A DNA stretch of 7,303 nucleotides from JAHEJB01 sp041748175. Lineage in GTDB: Bacteria > Bacteroidota > Rhodothermia > Rhodothermales > Rubricoccaceae. Location of the stretch: NCBI GenBank assembly GCA_041748175.1, contig JBGTDU010000097.1, positions 1-7,303 on the forward strand, in the 5' to 3' direction. Position 1 is the first letter of the stretch. The number at the start of each line of letters is the position of its first letter. The translations under genes and the position numbers were made by a program. Under the pieces are notes generated by a model, which had not been told where the DNA came from, did no database searches, and saw nothing but the letters and a program-made list of their open reading frames with translations. Shown here piece after piece: positions 5,547 through 7,303 of this stretch.

Positions 5547-6104
5547 ATGAACACAGTCAAAAAAGCCGCATCGTTGCTCACTCTCCTGATTCTCATCACC
5601 TTCACCGCTTCGGCGCAAGGCGCTGCTGTAATGGTAGGTGGCGAAGCCATGTACCCAACGATGGACATTGTCGACAACGCCGTCAACTCTGCCGATCACA
5701 CCACGCTTGTAGCCGCCGTCCAAGCCGCCGACCTCGTGGCAACGCTCAAAACAGCTGGGCCGTTCACGGTTTTCGCTCCGGTCAACGACGCTTTCGAAAA
5801 TCTTCCGGACGGCACCGTCGAATCCCTTTTGGAGCCTGAGAACAAGGACGCACTGGCAAACGTCCTGACCTATCATGTGGTCGCAGGTCGCATTGACGCT
5901 GCTGGACTCATGGAAATGATTTCAAGCGGTGGCGGACAGGCCACGATGCAAACCGTATCGGGAGGGACGCTCACCGCGTCGATGAATGGTCCACACAACG
6001 TGGTGATCTGGGACGCCCAGGGAAATTCTGCCAACATCTCCACGTACGATGTTTATCAGTCAAATGGCGTCATCCATGTGATTGACGCGGTGCTGCTTCC
6101 GTAG
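5547..6104 (+). CDS. Secreted fasciclin (FAS1)-domain protein
   Basis: A 185-residue protein consisting of an export signal and one FAS1 domain, a fold linked to cell adhesion and extracellular matrix or surface interactions. Residues 1-24 are a signal peptide: Lys5/Lys6, a hydrophobic core at 8-20, and cleavage likely after ASA or AQG. The FAS1 domain runs from about residue 38 to 185. Its first conserved motif is GPFTVFAPVNDAF (71-83), followed by LTYHVVAGR (107-115), and the second conserved motif is NGVIHVIDAVLLP at the C-terminus. The frame stays open upstream to an ATG at 5355, but that would run through the glnN terminator and bury the signal peptide 64 residues inside, so the ATG at 5547 is chosen. 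There is no Shine-Dalgarno sequence. It is probably monocistronic, with terminators on both sides. The ligand is unknown. Confidence 0.93.
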   Translation: MNTVKKAASLLTLLILITFTASAQGAAVMVGGEAMYPTMDIVDNAVNSADHTTLVAAVQAADLVATLKTAGPFTVFAPVNDAFENLPDGTVESLLEPENKDALANVLTYHVVAGRIDAAGLMEMISSGGGQATMQTVSGGTLTASMNGPHNVVIWDAQGNSANISTYDVYQSNGVIHVIDAVLLP

Positions 6105-6141
6105 CCCGATTCTTCTCAAACGTCCAGGGAAATTACTCTTC

Positions 6142-6181
6142 CGCCCGCTCCGGCTCCGTGTCGGGGTGGGCGCTTTGTGTT
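6142..6181 (+). terminator. Intrinsic terminator of the fasciclin gene
   Basis: CGCCCGCTCC (6142-6151) pairs over all ten positions, two of them G-T wobbles, with GGGGTGGGCG (6163-6172) around the 11-nt loop GGCTCCGTGTC. CTTTGTGTT follows. It is 37 bp past the fasciclin stop. It is a near-duplicate of the glnN terminator at 5372-5410. Confidence 0.65.
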
Positions 6182-6184
6182 GAG

Positions 6185-6492
6185 ATGGCGGTGAGTTTCG
6201 GCATCGCCCAACAGCGCATTTGCAGGTCGAGGTGCCCCACAAGCCCAGCTCAAAAGCCGTCAGGGACTTCCAGGATCGAAAACGACCGCTGCTTCTCACG
6301 GCCCAAGGTGGACGCATTCTTCCATCGCAGAACAGGCTCGCGATCTAGCGAATAGCCGACATTCTGGCGGCCACCGAGGCCGCAGCCATCACCGAACGCT
6401 TGGCGGCGGATGGAGGGGAGCATGAGGTTGTCGAGCTCAAAAGCACCGCCGTATGTAGGCTATTTTGCAGACTCCTTTCCCCCATTGGCAAC
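6185..6492. other. Intergenic stretch with no confident gene, upstream of the M1 peptidase
   Basis: About 300 bp between the fasciclin terminator and the M1 peptidase start. No RNA gene, strong repeat or convincing promoter is seen. The frame of the M1 gene stays open upstream to 6349 without another ATG, and the peptide it would encode (including ATEAAAITERLAADGG) has a protein-like look. It lacks a usable start, so at most it is a coding remnant. Open frames on the other strand have no recognisable motif. Confidence 0.5.
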
Positions 6493-7303
6493 ATGTCCAG
6501 ACTACATCGCATAATCCTGCCCATCACCTTTCTTCTTGCCATGGGTGGTTGCGTAGAGAGGACTTCGACCACGACGACCGACGACGCTAACCCCTTGCCC
6601 CACGATGTCCACTCCTACGCCCAACCCGATGTTGCGCGGGTAACGCACGTGGCGCTAGAACTAAACGCCGACTTCGAAACGAAGCAGCTTTCTGGCACAG
6701 CGACGCTAACCGTTGAGGCCGTCCCGGACGCGACGGAAATCGTTCTAGACTCGCGCGGACTGGCTATCGACTCGATTTCCGACTCCGGTGGCAATGCTCT
6801 GAGCTATCAGGTAGGCCCTTCGGACGACCTCCTGGGTGCTCCGCTGACGATCACCTTGCCGGAGGGCGACAATCACATTGTTGTCGCGTATCGAACGGGT
6901 GAAGACGCCGAGGCTGTACAGTGGCTCGGGCCCGCGCAGACGAGCAGCGGCCAGCCTTTTCTTTTCACGCAGGGGCAAGCCATTCTTACGCGCACATGGA
7001 TTCCAACGCAGGACAGTCCGGGCATTCGACAGACGTACGAAGCGGAAATCACCGTGCCTGAAGGGCTCACTGCGGTAATGAGCGCGGATGGTAATTCGAC
7101 GGACGGCGTGACCACCGAGGATGGCCGAACCACATTCAGTTTTCGCATGGATGAACCCATCCCGCCGTACCTGATTGCGCTAGCGATTGGGGATCTGGAG
7201 TTTCGCGAGCTGGGACCGCGATCGGGCGTTTGGGCCGAACCACAAGTTGTTGAGGCCGCTGCGTATGAGTTTGAAGGTGTAGAGGCCATGATTGATGCCG
7301 CGG
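6493..7303 (+). CDS. M1-family aminopeptidase, leukotriene A4 hydrolase type, predicted lipoprotein (3' part outside window)
   Basis: The first 270 codons of a zinc aminopeptidase that would trim N-terminal residues from peptides at the cell envelope. Residues 1-20 look like a lipoprotein signal ending LLAMGGC, with Cys20 as the candidate lipid-modified residue; Met at -3 is not ideal, so plain secretion is possible. Residues 50-240 match the N-terminal beta-saddle domain of leukotriene A4 hydrolase: LSGTATLTVEA, the substrate-binding QGQA (160-163), then TRTWIPTQDSPG, ITVPEGLTAVMSA, IPPYLIALAIGDLE, and the AYEF segment at the end. The GxMEN and HExxH catalytic motifs should follow beyond the window. 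The frame is open upstream to 6349, but the ATG at 6493 is the only one giving a signal peptide. There is no Shine-Dalgarno sequence. The open 3' end is a window limit, not a truncation. Confidence 0.93.
   Translation, partial: MSRLHRIILPITFLLAMGGCVERTSTTTTDDANPLPHDVHSYAQPDVARVTHVALELNADFETKQLSGTATLTVEAVPDATEIVLDSRGLAIDSISDSGGNALSYQVGPSDDLLGAPLTITLPEGDNHIVVAYRTGEDAEAVQWLGPAQTSSGQPFLFTQGQAILTRTWIPTQDSPGIRQTYEAEITVPEGLTAVMSADGNSTDGVTTEDGRTTFSFRMDEPIPPYLIALAIGDLEFRELGPRSGVWAEPQVVEAAAYEFEGVEAMIDAA

Noticed and set aside
6429..6457. TTGTCG-N17-TATGTA as a sigma-70 promoter for the M1 gene
   Set aside because: Only about four and three of six positions match, and no TAnnTTTG element is present, so it is no better than chance.

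Overview
The window looks like chromosomal DNA from a fairly GC-rich member of the Bacteroidota/Rhodothermota group. This is an inference from four things. None of the starts has a recognisable Shine-Dalgarno sequence. A TAnnTTTG-type -7 box sits just upstream of the tRNA. A type III glutamine synthetase is present. Both peptidases are of kinds common in that group. No marker gene fixes the taxon.

Layout, left to right. Positions 1-141 (minus strand) hold the left end of an insertion sequence, with the first 24 codons of an IS5-type transposase. Positions 187-1986 (minus) encode a complete exported M2-family dipeptidyl carboxypeptidase, a bacterial relative of angiotensin-converting enzyme (ACE). 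Positions 2213-2285 (minus) are a CAT-anticodon tRNA, probably tRNA-Ile2. Its 3' end is part of a degenerate 69-bp tandem repeat (2090-2225). Positions 2468-2968 (plus) encode an Lrp/AsnC regulator whose 3' end runs into a 16-bp tandem repeat. After a strongly pyrimidine-rich leader, 3146-5314 (plus) encodes type III glutamine synthetase. Positions 5547-6104 (plus) encode a small secreted fasciclin (FAS1) protein. The last two genes are each followed by a terminator hairpin, and the two terminators are near-copies of each other. From 6493 to the window edge (plus) is the first 270 codons of a lipoprotein-like M1 aminopeptidase of the leukotriene A4 hydrolase type; its zinc site lies beyond the window.

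Functional reading (inference). Two extracytoplasmic zinc peptidases could release dipeptides and amino acids from external peptides. An amino-acid-responsive Lrp-type regulator lies next to a glutamine synthetase, so a nitrogen-acquisition theme is plausible. The genes do not form one operon: strands differ and terminators separate them. I see no CRISPR array, phage module, toxin-antitoxin pair or defence system. The less ordinary signals are the tRNA-end duplication, the twin terminators, the repeat-derived tail of the Lrp gene, and the full conservation of ACE chloride-site and disulfide residues in the M2 peptidase.
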